From: Zoogloea sp041904905
GTDB lineage: Bacteria; Pseudomonadota; Gammaproteobacteria; Burkholderiales; Rhodocyclaceae
Length of the DNA stretch: 64,000 nt
Reading direction: 5' to 3'
NCBI RefSeq assembly: GCF_041904905.1
Contig: NZ_JAYRMI010000003.1
Location: 61,431-125,430, forward strand
Positions within the stretch are counted from its first letter, which is position 1, and every line of letters starts with the position of its first letter. Shown here in pieces: positions 8,942 through 17,744 of the stretch. The translations under genes and the position numbers were made by a program. A model generated the notes under the pieces. It ran no database searches and was not told where the DNA came from. It was given only the letters and a program-made list of their open reading frames with translations.

Positions 8942-10234
8942 TCAGAAGGCCATCGAGTACTGGGCGCCGAGAATCCACACGCGGGCGTCGTACACGCCCT
9001 TGACGTAGCCGCGACCGTCGGCGCTCTGGTTGTTGTCGATGTGGGATTCGCCCACGCGCAGGTAAGCCGCGCCCAGATCGAGCAGCGAATCCTTGGTGAC
9101 CTTGAACTGCGCACCGCCGGACAGCCAGGTGCGGTTGCTGTCGGGCAGGGAGACGAGGCGATGCTGGTCGCTCTGCACCGGGGTCTGGTCGTAGGCCACG
9201 CCGAACTTCAGCTTGACCTGCTCGTTGAGGCGGTAGTTCGCGCCCAGGGCGAAGCGCCAGGTGTCGCGGAACTTGGTGTCGAGGGTCTGCACGGTGACGC
9301 CGTTGAGGGCGCCGGCGGTGCGCACGATGTCCACCTTCGGGATGCTGCTCCAGCCCGTCCAGGAGACGTCGCCGAGCATCTCCCACTTGTCGCTCAAGGT
9401 CTGCGCCACGCTCAGGATGAAGGTTTCGGGCAGCTCGACGTCGGCCTTCGCCGCGCCGGTGGTGAGGGCGGCGTTGGCCCCGGCGGCCGGGCCGCTGACG
9501 GACAGGTCGCCCTTCAGATCGTGCTTGATCGAGGAGCGGTAGGACACGCCCACCTTGGTCGTCGGGCTGAGGGTGAACAGCGCGCCCACGTTCCAGCCCC
9601 AGGCGTCGTTGTCGGCCGACAGGGTGGCGGAGGTTCCCGCGACGTTGAGCGGCGAGACGGGGCCGATGGCCGCCCGACGGATGTACTCCACCTTCATCTT
9701 CTGGTAGTTGAGGCCGCCACCCACCGAGACCTTGTCGTTGATGCGGTAAGCCAGGCTGGGGTTGAGGTTCATCGTCTTGATGTCGAACTTGATCGCCTGA
9801 GCCGCCCCCACCCAGGGATCGTTGTACTCGGTGACCTGCCCGAAAGGCGCGCCGATGCCGAGGCCGGCGTAGAGGTTCTTGGTCAGCGCCCACGACATGT
9901 AGGCGTTGGGGATGAAGGCCCAGCTGCCGGCATCGTTGCCCTCACCTGCCGAAGCAAAGGCGCCAAGGCTCGACGACCCTCTGTCACTGAACTTGAAGGT
10001 CGGGCGCACGGCCGACATGCCGACCGAAATCTCGCGATCCTTCAGCTGGGTCATGCCGGCCGGGTTGAAGAAGATCGTGCTGGCGTTCTCGGCGACGGCC
10101 GCCGAGCCCGCGTAGGCGTTGGCGATACCGCTGGCGTTCTGCTCGAGCAGCTGGAAGCCGGCGGCGGATGCCTGGCCGCTGGCCAGACCGGCGGCCAGCA
10201 GGGGGATCAGGCGGGCGATGGTTTTCATTTTCAT
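8942..10234 (-). CDS. fadL: FadL/OmpP1-family outer-membrane fatty-acid transporter
   Basis: A 430-residue 14-strand beta-barrel-type porin that takes up long-chain fatty acids or other hydrophobic compounds. A signal peptide (MKMKTIARLIPLLAAGLASG, cleavage near ASA) is followed by the family hatch region GFQLLEQNASGIANAYAG and the signature FFNPAGMTQL. The protein ends in phenylalanine (QYSMAF), as expected for recognition by the barrel assembly machinery. A FadL gene inside a complete beta-oxidation cluster fits fatty acids as substrate, although relatives also carry alkanes and aromatics. Confidence 0.93.
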   Translation of the reverse strand: MKMKTIARLIPLLAAGLASGQASAAGFQLLEQNASGIANAYAGSAAVAENASTIFFNPAGMTQLKDREISVGMSAVRPTFKFSDRGSSSLGAFASAGEGNDAGSWAFIPNAYMSWALTKNLYAGLGIGAPFGQVTEYNDPWVGAAQAIKFDIKTMNLNPSLAYRINDKVSVGGGLNYQKMKVEYIRRAAIGPVSPLNVAGTSATLSADNDAWGWNVGALFTLSPTTKVGVSYRSSIKHDLKGDLSVSGPAAGANAALTTGAAKADVELPETFILSVAQTLSDKWEMLGDVSWTGWSSIPKVDIVRTAGALNGVTVQTLDTKFRDTWRFALGANYRLNEQVKLKFGVAYDQTPVQSDQHRLVSLPDSNRTWLSGGAQFKVTKDSLLDLGAAYLRVGESHIDNNQSADGRGYVKGVYDARVWILGAQYSMAF

Positions 10235-10305
10235 GGTGTCTCCTCACGTGGGCGCTGTCGTTGTACAAGCCTCGGGCTGCGCGAGGTCCCGGGCCTTTAC
10301 GCTGG

Positions 10306-10326
10306 GCGAATCCGCTGGGGATTCGC
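10306..10326 (-). other. Hairpin in the thioesterase-fadL gap
   Basis: GCGAATCC and GGATTCGC pair around a 5-nt loop. No T-run follows on the minus strand, so it is more likely an mRNA-stability or partial attenuation structure than a terminator. Confidence 0.35.
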
Positions 10327-10350
10327 GGCAAGGGTGTCGTTCGATTTCGT

Positions 10351-10758
10351 TCAGACGTTCGTTTCAGGCGGAATTTCCCGCTTCTGCCCGCTCTTGTCCA
10401 CTGCCACGTAGGTGAGCACGGCTTCGGTCACCTTCACGACGATGGGGTGCTCCGGGTTGCGCTCGGCGTACACCGCCACATCGACGGTGATCGAGCTCCG
10501 CCCGACCTTGATGATCTCGGCGTAGAAGCTAACGATGTCGCCCACCGACACCGGCTGCTTGAACAGGAAGGAGTTGACCGCGATGGTGGCCACCCGGCCA
10601 CGGGCCCGCTTGATGGCCGGCACGGCGCCGGCGATATCCACCTGGGCCATGATCCAGCCGCCGAACACGTCGCCGGACGGGTTGAGATCGGCCGGCATCG
10701 GCATCACCCGCAGGACCGGCATCTGGCCTGGCGGAAGCTGGGTGGGTTGATTGCACAT
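10351..10758 (-). CDS. Acyl-CoA thioesterase, YciA-like hotdog fold
   Basis: A 135-residue single-hotdog-domain enzyme that hydrolyses acyl-CoA to free acid and CoA. The family signature NPSGDVFGGWIMAQVD contains the conserved Asn and Asp region; it is followed by VNSFLFKQPVSVGD and a C-terminal VAVDKSGQKREIP tail. The length matches YciA. The gene lies 21 bp behind the truncated FadJ-like gene with its own GAGGAGT site. In this setting it may relieve CoA trapping during fatty-acid breakdown. Confidence 0.9.
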   Translation of the reverse strand: MCNQPTQLPPGQMPVLRVMPMPADLNPSGDVFGGWIMAQVDIAGAVPAIKRARGRVATIAVNSFLFKQPVSVGDIVSFYAEIIKVGRSSITVDVAVYAERNPEHPIVVKVTEAVLTYVAVDKSGQKREIPPETNV

Positions 10759-10779
10759 GGGGTGACTCCTCGGGTGGGT

Positions 10780-12711
10780 TCAGCCGGCGCTGCCGGCGCG
10801 GGACAGGTTCAGCGGCCCGCCGGTGAAGGGCGGAAAGCCCGTGCCGAATATAACCCCGGCGTCGGCCAGATCGGCGTCCTCGACCACGCCTTTTTCCACG
10901 CAGGCCCGGGCCGCCGCCAGCAGCGGCGCGGCGATCCGCTCGGCGAGCCCGGCCGGCGGGGCACCGGCGGCGGCCTTCTTCGCCTTGCCATCGACCCACG
11001 GGTAAAAGCCCTGCCCGCTCTTCTTGCCAAGCTGGCCGGCGGCCACGCGGTCGGCCAGCGCCCGGGGCAGCACCGCGTCGGGGCCGGCCAGCGTCTTGCC
11101 GGCGGCCACCGCGATGTCGAGGCCGACGGTGTCCATCAGCTCCACCGGCCCCATCGGCATGCCGTAGGCCACCAGCGCGGCGTCGATGGTCTCGGGGGCG
11201 ACGCCCTCGTCCACGCAGCGCAGCGCCTCGTACATGTAAGGCCCGAGCACCGCGTTGACCAGGAAGCCCGGCTCGTCCTTCACCGGCAGGGGCAGCTTGT
11301 CGAGCTGACGCACGAAGGCGGCGGCGCGGCGATAGGGTTCGTCGGCCGACACCGCGCTCTTCACCACCTCGACGAGCGGCAGCACCGCCACCGGGTTGAA
11401 GAAGTGGATGCCCACCAGCCGGCTCGGGTCGGCCAGCGCGGTGGCGATGTCGCCGATGCGCAGGCTGGAGGTGTTGGAAGCCAGCACGGCGTCGGGCCGG
11501 GCACGCTTTTCGATGTCGGCGAAGAGGGCGCGCTTGGCCTCGAGGTTCTCGAAGATGGCCTCGACGATGAGGTCGGCCTGGGCCACGCCGGCGCCGGCCG
11601 GGTCGGGGATCAGCCGATCCAGCGCAAAGCGCGCCTCCCGCGGCTTGCCGCGGAACTTGCGCTCGATGCGCTTGCCGGCGCGGGCGATGGCCGGGGCGAT
11701 GCGTTCGACGGATTGATCCTGCAGGGTCACGATCATCCCGCGCAGCGCGCATTCGGTGGCGATGTCGCCGCCCATCGCGCCGGCGCCCACCACGTGCACG
11801 CGCCTGGGCGAGAAATCCGCGCCCTTGCCGAAGCCCTTCATGCGCTCCTGCAGGAAGAAGACGCGGATCAGGTTCCTGGCGGTTTGCGAGCGGAAGATCG
11901 CCTCCAGCGACGAGGGCGAGCTGGCCGGCACCGCCAGCGCATTGCCGCCGTGGCGGGCCCAGATGTCGACGATCGCGTAGGGCGCGGGGTAGTGCTCCGG
12001 CCGCGCCTTGCTGGCCACCTGTTTGCGGGCCTTGCTGGCGACGATGCCGGCGAGCGGGCCGTTCAGGAGGCGCTGCAAGAAGGGCAGCCGGCGCGGCGCG
12101 CGGCCGGAGCGCACCAGCATCCGCGCGGCGTTGTCCATCACCCGGGCGGGCACGGCTTCGTCGGCAAGGCCGAGGCGCTTCGCCTTGCGGGCATCCACGC
12201 CCTTGCCGGTGAGCATCAGGTCCAGCGCCGCCGCCGGGCCGATGAGCTGCGGCAGCCGCAGCATGCCGCCCCAGGCCGGGTAGATGCCCAGCATCACCTC
12301 GGGCAGCGCCATGCGGGTGCCGGGCTCGTCCACCGCGATGCGGTAGCGGCAGGCCAGCGCCAGCTCCAGGCCGCCGCCCATGCAGTGCCCGCGCACCAGC
12401 GCCAGCGTGGGGTAAGCCACCGCGGCGAGGCGGTTGAAGAGCCTCCAGCCCCGCTCCACCAGCACCCGCGCCGCGGCGGCGGAGTCGATGGCGGTGAACT
12501 CCTCGATGTTGGCCCCGGCGATGAAGCCGGCCGCCTTGCCCGAGCGGATCACCAACCCCTTGGGCGGCTGGCGGTCGAGGGCGTCGAGGAGCTGGCCCAG
12601 TTCGTCCATCGCCGCAAAGCCAAGGGTGTTGGTGGTCGAGCCGGCCACGTCGAGGGTGGCAAAAGCGATACCGTCTGCGTCGCATTCGAGCTTCCAGTGT
12701 GTCATGTTCAT
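10780..12711 (-). CDS. fadJ: Enoyl-CoA hydratase / 3-hydroxyacyl-CoA dehydrogenase, FadJ/FadB type with short C-terminus
   Basis: A multifunctional 643-residue beta-oxidation alpha subunit. The hydratase domain is first (oxyanion loop IAGANIEEF; catalytic Glu116 in MGGGLELALA and Glu138). The NAD-binding motif GAGAMG lies at 309-314, then VGIHFFNPVAVLPLVEVV and both C-terminal dehydrogenase domains. The start is the ATG at 12,711, overlapping the thiolase stop as ATGA, which signals translational coupling. The protein stops right after FTGGPL, about 40-60 residues earlier than E. coli FadJ/FadB. The track-like longer frame upstream is only the thiolase shadow. Confidence 0.92.
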   Translation of the reverse strand: MNMTHWKLECDADGIAFATLDVAGSTTNTLGFAAMDELGQLLDALDRQPPKGLVIRSGKAAGFIAGANIEEFTAIDSAAAARVLVERGWRLFNRLAAVAYPTLALVRGHCMGGGLELALACRYRIAVDEPGTRMALPEVMLGIYPAWGGMLRLPQLIGPAAALDLMLTGKGVDARKAKRLGLADEAVPARVMDNAARMLVRSGRAPRRLPFLQRLLNGPLAGIVASKARKQVASKARPEHYPAPYAIVDIWARHGGNALAVPASSPSSLEAIFRSQTARNLIRVFFLQERMKGFGKGADFSPRRVHVVGAGAMGGDIATECALRGMIVTLQDQSVERIAPAIARAGKRIERKFRGKPREARFALDRLIPDPAGAGVAQADLIVEAIFENLEAKRALFADIEKRARPDAVLASNTSSLRIGDIATALADPSRLVGIHFFNPVAVLPLVEVVKSAVSADEPYRRAAAFVRQLDKLPLPVKDEPGFLVNAVLGPYMYEALRCVDEGVAPETIDAALVAYGMPMGPVELMDTVGLDIAVAAGKTLAGPDAVLPRALADRVAAGQLGKKSGQGFYPWVDGKAKKAAAGAPPAGLAERIAAPLLAAARACVEKGVVEDADLADAGVIFGTGFPPFTGGPLNLSRAGSAG

Positions 12712-13991
12712 CCCAGGGCCTCCACCAGCATTGCGCCACCCAGACCGCCGCCGATGCAGATGCTGGCGATCCCCCGCTTGCCGCCCGTGCGCCGCAGGGC
12801 GTGGAGCAGGTGCAGCACGATGCGCGCCCCGCTCGCCCCCACCGGATGGCCCAGCGCCACGGCGCCGCCATCCACGTTGAGCTTCGCCGGGTCGATGGGG
12901 CCCAGCGCGCCAGGCAGGCCCAGGCGCGTGCGGCAGTAGTCGTCGTTCTGCCACGCCTTGAGACAGGCGATGACCTGGGCGGCGAAGGCTTCGTTGATCT
13001 CCCACAGGTCGATGTCGTCGCGCCCGAGGCGGTTGCGCACGAGGATCGGCGAGGCGGCGTGCACCGGGCCCAGGCCCATCCGCTCGGGCTCCAGCCCGGC
13101 CCATTCGGCATCCACGATGCGCCCGATGGGTTCGAGCCCGTGGCGCTGCACGGCCTCTTCCGAGGCCAGGATGAGCCACGCGGCGCCGTCGGTGATCTGG
13201 GAGCTGTTGCCGGGCGTGACCCGGCCGTACTGCTTGTCGAAGAAGGGCTTGAGCTTGGCGAGGCCGGCCATCGAGGCATCCCGGCGCAGGCCGTCGTCGG
13301 CGCCGTACACCGTGCCGTCCTGGTCGATGAGCGGCACGATCTCGGCGAAATGGCCGGCATCCTGGGCGGCGGCCACGCGGCGGTGGCTCTCCACCGCGAA
13401 GGCGTCCATGTCGTCGCGGGCGATGCCGAACTCGAAGGCCAGGTTCTCGGCGGTCTGGCCCATGAGCTGGCCGACGATGGGGTCGGTGAGGCCCTTCATG
13501 ATACCGATTACCGGCGCCAGATAGCCAAATTTGAATCGCTTTACCATCGCCAGCTTCTGGCCCAGGCTGCGGGCGCCCATCCAGCCGGCGAACCAGCGCA
13601 CCATGGGGTCGGAGTACAGCAGCGGCGCCCGCGAGAGGGCATCCACGCCACCGGCCAGCACCAGTTGCGCGCGCCCGCGCTGGATGTTGGCGATGGCCGA
13701 GTCGATGGCCTGCATGCCGGACGCGCAGTTGCGCATCACCGTCCAGCCCGGCACCTCGATGCCGCAGCCCATGCGCAGGGCCACCACGCGGCCGATGTTC
13801 ACCTCGTCGGGCGAGGGCGCGGCGCAGCCCAGGATCACCTCGTCGAGCTGGTCCGGCGCAAAGCGCTGGCGGGCGAGCAGCGCGCTGCCGGCGGCGGTGG
13901 CCAAATCCGACGCCGCGAACGGCCCCGGCGCGTTGCGGGCCTTGAGGAAGGGCGTGCGCGCCCCGTCGATGATGTAGATCGGCTGGTTCAT
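12708..13991 (-). CDS. fadI: Acetyl-CoA C-acyltransferase, FadI type
   Basis: A 427-residue thiolase partner of the FadJ-type subunit. Nucleophilic Cys89 is in MRNCASGMQA, the GHPVGASGAR His motif is present, and Cys412 lies in CIGGGLGG. The longer loop with GWMGARSLGQKLAMVKRF is typical of FadI rather than FadA. It begins 8 bp after the acyl-CoA dehydrogenase stop and ends in an ATGA overlap with fadJ, so the three are one operon. A second, distinct thiolase sits at 4367-5560. Confidence 0.93.
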   Translation of the reverse strand: MNQPIYIIDGARTPFLKARNAPGPFAASDLATAAGSALLARQRFAPDQLDEVILGCAAPSPDEVNIGRVVALRMGCGIEVPGWTVMRNCASGMQAIDSAIANIQRGRAQLVLAGGVDALSRAPLLYSDPMVRWFAGWMGARSLGQKLAMVKRFKFGYLAPVIGIMKGLTDPIVGQLMGQTAENLAFEFGIARDDMDAFAVESHRRVAAAQDAGHFAEIVPLIDQDGTVYGADDGLRRDASMAGLAKLKPFFDKQYGRVTPGNSSQITDGAAWLILASEEAVQRHGLEPIGRIVDAEWAGLEPERMGLGPVHAASPILVRNRLGRDDIDLWEINEAFAAQVIACLKAWQNDDYCRTRLGLPGALGPIDPAKLNVDGGAVALGHPVGASGARIVLHLLHALRRTGGKRGIASICIGGGLGGAMLVEALG

Positions 13992-13999
13992 GGCGGGGC

Positions 14000-16477
14000 T
14001 CAGGCGGCCTGCTGCTGGGGGTCGGTGAGCTTGGCGAGCGCGTCGCGCAGGCCGAAGTCGTAGGGGAAGTCGTCCACCCGGATCACCTTGTCGCGCAGCG
14101 CGCCGCGGCAGTGGATCAGGCGATGCTCGTCGTCGCCGATGACGCCGGCGGCAAGGGCCGCGTCGTACAGCGCATCCACGCCGCCATTCACCAGCAGGCC
14201 GGGCTTGAACTCGCCGCGCTTGATCGCCTGGCGCACCTTGGCCTCGACGGGTTCGGCGGCGAGGGTGGCCAGCAGCGCGGCCTCCAGCGCGCCGACGGGC
14301 TCTTCCAGATCCCTCGGCAGATGCACGTCGGCGGTGAGCCGGTCGCGGGTTTCGGAGGGGTTGATGAGCAGGGTCGCCACCTCGTGGCCCAGCTTGTCGG
14401 ACGGCACCACGTAGGGCCGGCCCAGGGGGAAGACCACCACCCGGCGCAGCAGCAGCGCGAAGAAGCGGTTGGGGAAGTTGGCGATCACGCCCTCGAAGGC
14501 GCTCTGGATCTTGAACATGCAGTCCCAGATCGCCCAGTGGAGCAGCGGCAGATCGGCCTGCTGGCGGCCTTCGTCCTCGAAGCGCTTGAGGGTGGCCGAC
14601 GCCAGATACATCAGCGAGAGGATGTCGCCCAGGCGGGCCGAGAGCTTCTCCTTGCGCTTGAGCGCGCCGCCCAGGGTGCCCATCGAGATGTCGGCGATGA
14701 AGGCAAACGCGGCCGAGAAGCGGGTGAGCTGCTGGTAGTAGCGGCGCACCTCCGGCGCCACGCCGTCCGGCACCGCCACGAAATGCGAGCCGGTAACGCC
14801 CATCGCCAGCGCCCGGGCGGCGTTATTGACGGTGTAGCCGATGTGGCCCCAGAAGGCGTCGTCGAAGGCGGCGAGATCGCCGCTGCGGGCGGCGTCCATT
14901 TCCTTCAGCACATACGGGTGGCAGCGGATCGCGCCCTGGCCGAAGAGGATCAGGCTGCGGGTGAGGATGTTGGCGCCTTCCACGGTGATGCCCACCGGCA
15001 CCTGCTGGTAGGCGCGGCCCAGGAAATTCTGCGGGCCCAGGCAGATGCCCTTGCCGCCGATCACGTCCATGCCGTCATTCACCGATTGCCGGGCGCGTTC
15101 GGTGACGTGGTATTTGACGATGGCCGACACGACGGACGGCTTCTCGCCCAGGTCGATGGCGCCGGCAGTCATCACCCGCGCGGCGTCGCACAGGTAGGCG
15201 TTGGCGCCGATGCGGGTGAGTGCTTCCTCGACGCCCTCGAACTTGCCCACCGCCGTCTTGAACTGGTAGCGCACGCGGGCATAGGCGCCCACCGCGCGGG
15301 CCGTCATCTTGAGCATGCCGGTGTTGGAGCCGGGCAGCGAGATCGACCGCCCGGCCGCCAGGCACTCCATCAGCATCCGCCAGCCCTGCCCCGCCATCTT
15401 CGGCCCGCCGATGATGAACTCCAGGGGCATGAACACGTCCTTGCCGCGGATCGGGCCGTTCATCCACACCGCGTTGAGCGGGAAGTGGCGCCGGCCAATA
15501 TCCACGCCCGGGTGATCGTGAGGCACCAGCGCGCAGGTGATGCCCAGGTCTTCCACGTCGCCCAGCAGGTGCATCGGGTCGTACAGGCGGAAGGCCAGCC
15601 CGAACACCGTGCACACCGGCGCCAGGGTGATGTAGCGCTTGTCGAAGCTCACGCGCATCCCCAGCACCTCGCGGCCCTGGTAAATGTCGCGGCAGATCAC
15701 GCCCGAATCGGGGATCGACGCCGCATCCGAACCCGCCCACGGGCTGGTGAGCGCAAAGGCCGGGATGTCCTGCCCGCTGGCAAGGCGCGGCAGGTAGTAG
15801 CGCTTCTGCTCCGGCGTGCCGTAGTGCAGCAGCAGCTCGGCCGGGCCCAGGGAGTTGGGCACCATCACGGTGACGGCCGGCGCCGACGAGCGGGTGGACA
15901 GCTTGGTAACCACCTGCGAATGGGCGTAGGCCGAAAAGCCCTTGCCGCCAAACTCCTTGGGGATAATCATCCCCAGGAAGCCCTTCTCCTTGATGTAACG
16001 CCACACTTCGGCCGGCATGTCCTGCTGCTGGGTGCAATCCCAATCCTTGGTCAGGCGGCACAGCTCATCGGTCTCCACATCCAGAAAGCGCTGCTCCTCG
16101 GGCGTCAGCGTGGGCCTGGGGAAGGCCAGCAGGCGGCGCCAGTCCGGCTTGCCGGCAAACAGCTCGCCCTCCCACCACACCGTGCCGGCCTCCAGCGCGT
16201 CCTTTTCGGTCTGCGACATGGAAGGCAGCGCCTTGCGGAAGGGCTTGAAGATCTGCGCCGTCACCAGCCCGCGGCGCGCGCCGGGCAGCAGGAAGACCGC
16301 CCCGATCACCGCCACCGCGGCCGCCACGCCGGCGGTCAGCGCCACCGGCCACGCGGCCAACCAGCCGAGCGCCGCAATCCACGCCAGCCCCACCCCATAC
16401 CAGGCAAAAAAAGGCGCTCGCCCGTAGGCGAGCGCGACCACCAGGGGAGGGAGGGAAACCAGAAACCAGTAAGCCAT
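14000..16477 (-). CDS. fadE: Membrane-associated acyl-CoA dehydrogenase, FadE type
   Basis: Catalyses the first beta-oxidation step, FAD-dependent formation of trans-2-enoyl-CoA. At 825 residues it has the FadE length (E. coli 814), much longer than ordinary acyl-CoA dehydrogenases. The N-terminus holds two to three hydrophobic segments (residues 1-70). Then come FLGMIIPKEFGGKGFSAYAH, the FAD/substrate segment FALTSPWAGSDAASIPD, and the large C-terminal DUF1974-type extension. The start ATG at 16,477 has a GAGGAGA site. It follows the first TetR gene by 51 bp and leads the fadE-fadI-fadJ operon. Confidence 0.95.
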   Translation of the reverse strand: MAYWFLVSLPPLVVALAYGRAPFFAWYGVGLAWIAALGWLAAWPVALTAGVAAAVAVIGAVFLLPGARRGLVTAQIFKPFRKALPSMSQTEKDALEAGTVWWEGELFAGKPDWRRLLAFPRPTLTPEEQRFLDVETDELCRLTKDWDCTQQQDMPAEVWRYIKEKGFLGMIIPKEFGGKGFSAYAHSQVVTKLSTRSSAPAVTVMVPNSLGPAELLLHYGTPEQKRYYLPRLASGQDIPAFALTSPWAGSDAASIPDSGVICRDIYQGREVLGMRVSFDKRYITLAPVCTVFGLAFRLYDPMHLLGDVEDLGITCALVPHDHPGVDIGRRHFPLNAVWMNGPIRGKDVFMPLEFIIGGPKMAGQGWRMLMECLAAGRSISLPGSNTGMLKMTARAVGAYARVRYQFKTAVGKFEGVEEALTRIGANAYLCDAARVMTAGAIDLGEKPSVVSAIVKYHVTERARQSVNDGMDVIGGKGICLGPQNFLGRAYQQVPVGITVEGANILTRSLILFGQGAIRCHPYVLKEMDAARSGDLAAFDDAFWGHIGYTVNNAARALAMGVTGSHFVAVPDGVAPEVRRYYQQLTRFSAAFAFIADISMGTLGGALKRKEKLSARLGDILSLMYLASATLKRFEDEGRQQADLPLLHWAIWDCMFKIQSAFEGVIANFPNRFFALLLRRVVVFPLGRPYVVPSDKLGHEVATLLINPSETRDRLTADVHLPRDLEEPVGALEAALLATLAAEPVEAKVRQAIKRGEFKPGLLVNGGVDALYDAALAAGVIGDDEHRLIHCRGALRDKVIRVDDFPYDFGLRDALAKLTDPQQQAA

Positions 16478-16528
16478 GAGATGTCTCCTCGCGTGCGGTG
16501 CCGTCGATCGCGGCCCGCATCCGTTTCT

Positions 16529-17197
16529 TTATGGGTTCGAACCAAAATCCGCCAGCGGCGCCCGAAGGCCGCCCAGCAGGAAGCTCATCAGCCGCGGCAC
16601 CAGACGCGACGGGTGCTCGTCATCAAATTTGCCGGTGACAAGTTGCAGCGCGTCGGTGCCGGCGATGGCGTAGGACATGGCGCCCATCATGAAGTGGAAG
16701 CGCCACAGGATCTCCTTGCGCTCCACCTCGGGCAGCGCCCGGTACAGCGCCGACAGGAAACGCTCGACGCACTCGGCGTACTCCTCGGCCAGAAACTTGC
16801 GCACGAACTCGTTGGGCTCGGTGTAGGTGCGCCCGAGCAGGCACATGAAGGTGTGCCCGCCGCCCTCCACATCCGCCGCCATCCGCAGCGCGGTGCCGAA
16901 GAAGGCATCGACGATGCGGCTCGGCTTGAGCGGCGCCCCGGCCGCCTCGGCCTCCATCGCGTCCAGCACCGCCACGCGCGCGTTGTTGAGGGCCGTGAGC
17001 CGCCGCCGGAAGACCTCCTGGATCAGCAGCTCCTTGGAGCCGAAGTGGTAATTGACCGCGGCCAGATTGACCCCGGCGCTGCCGGTAATCATGCGCATCG
17101 ACGTCCCGTCGAAGCCATGTTCCATGAACAGCACCTCGGCCGCATCGAGGATGCGGCTGCGGGTATCGGGCGAAGTCTTGGCGGAATCGTCGCGCAT
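16529..17197 (-). CDS. TetR-family regulator heading the fad operon
   Basis: A 222-residue TetR repressor with HTH region SRILDAAEVLFMEHGFDGTS followed by VNYHFGSKELLIQEV, similar to the other TetR of the cluster (8212-8886), so the two look paralogous. I chose the ATG at 17,197 with GAGGT 8 nt upstream; a TTG further up would lie inside the promoter/operator. Being first behind a strong promoter with overlapping dyads, it probably represses itself and fadE-fadI-fadJ, with acyl-CoA as inducer, as in PsrA- and FadR-type systems. That role is inferred. Confidence 0.9.
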   Translation of the reverse strand: MRDDSAKTSPDTRSRILDAAEVLFMEHGFDGTSMRMITGSAGVNLAAVNYHFGSKELLIQEVFRRRLTALNNARVAVLDAMEAEAAGAPLKPSRIVDAFFGTALRMAADVEGGGHTFMCLLGRTYTEPNEFVRKFLAEEYAECVERFLSALYRALPEVERKEILWRFHFMMGAMSYAIAGTDALQLVTGKFDDEHPSRLVPRLMSFLLGGLRAPLADFGSNP

Positions 17198-17231
17198 GGG
17201 CGTGACCTCGAAAGAGGGCTGACGGGGCAAA

Positions 17232-17267
17232 ATCAAACAGACGTTTTAATCATACGTTTAGTTTGAT
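17232..17267. promoter_or_regulatory. Operator-like dyad and direct repeats over the fad operon promoter
   Basis: Outer arms ATCAAAC (17,232-17,238) and GTTTGAT (17,261-17,267) enclose two direct copies of ACGTTT 13 bp apart. The block covers the -10 box and spacer. The CAAAC/GTTT arms recall PsrA-type sites, but the match is partial. Confidence 0.6.
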
Positions 17268-17276
17268 CGAAGTCAA
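17249..17276 (-). promoter_or_regulatory. Sigma-70 promoter of the tetR-fadE-fadI-fadJ operon
   Basis: On the minus strand TTGACT (17,276-17,271) and TATGAT (17,254-17,249) are spaced by 16 bp, the best sigma-70 match in this part of the window. It lies about 50 bp before the chosen tetR start. Confidence 0.75.
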
Positions 17277-17414
17277 CTGTTTTGCCGGTTGCGCAGCGCG
17301 GGCCGCCCCCGCCGCAACGCGATCGCCCAGGCAACCCAGGACACGTCAGCCTCAGGCGGCTAAAATCGCGCGCTGCACGACCACACTCAAGCGCACCGCC
17401 CTGCAGCCAACGCC

Positions 17415-17729
17415 ATGAGCTTCCGCGACATCGACGACCCCAAGGCCATCCGCGCCGCGATGGCCGAATTCGACCGGCTTGGTCAGGCCGGCTTTCTGGA
17501 AAAATACGGGTTCCACAAGGCGCGGGAATATCTGCTGCGCGACGGCGCGACGGGGCGCCTCTACGACTCGAAGGCCATCGTCGGGGCGGCGCATGGCTAC
17601 GCCTTTCCCGAGCGCGGTCCGCTCACGCCGAAGGACTTCTGCGGCGGCAGGACGACCGTCGCCGCGCTGCTTGACGGCCTGGGCTTTGAGGTGGTCCGTG
17701 TCCGCGGCGGTCGCGGCGCGACGCGCTGA
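17415..17729 (+). CDS. Orphan ScoMcrA-type N-terminal head-domain protein
   Basis: A 104-residue protein consisting only of a domain I recognise from the N-terminus of ScoMcrA-like type IV restriction/HNH endonucleases: AMAEFDRLGQAGFLEKYGF, then LYDSKAIVGAAHGYAFPERG and DFCGGRTTVAALLDGLGFEV. In those enzymes the head precedes DNA-recognition and HNH modules; none follows here, and the frame ends at GGRGATR. Convergent with the DUF3820 gene 15 bp away. No clear ribosome site is seen. It could be a remnant, or a free-standing domain as found in some genomes. Function unknown. Confidence 0.75.
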   Translation: MSFRDIDDPKAIRAAMAEFDRLGQAGFLEKYGFHKAREYLLRDGATGRLYDSKAIVGAAHGYAFPERGPLTPKDFCGGRTTVAALLDGLGFEVVRVRGGRGATR

Positions 17730-17744
17730 CGAGGCCCCCGCCCC

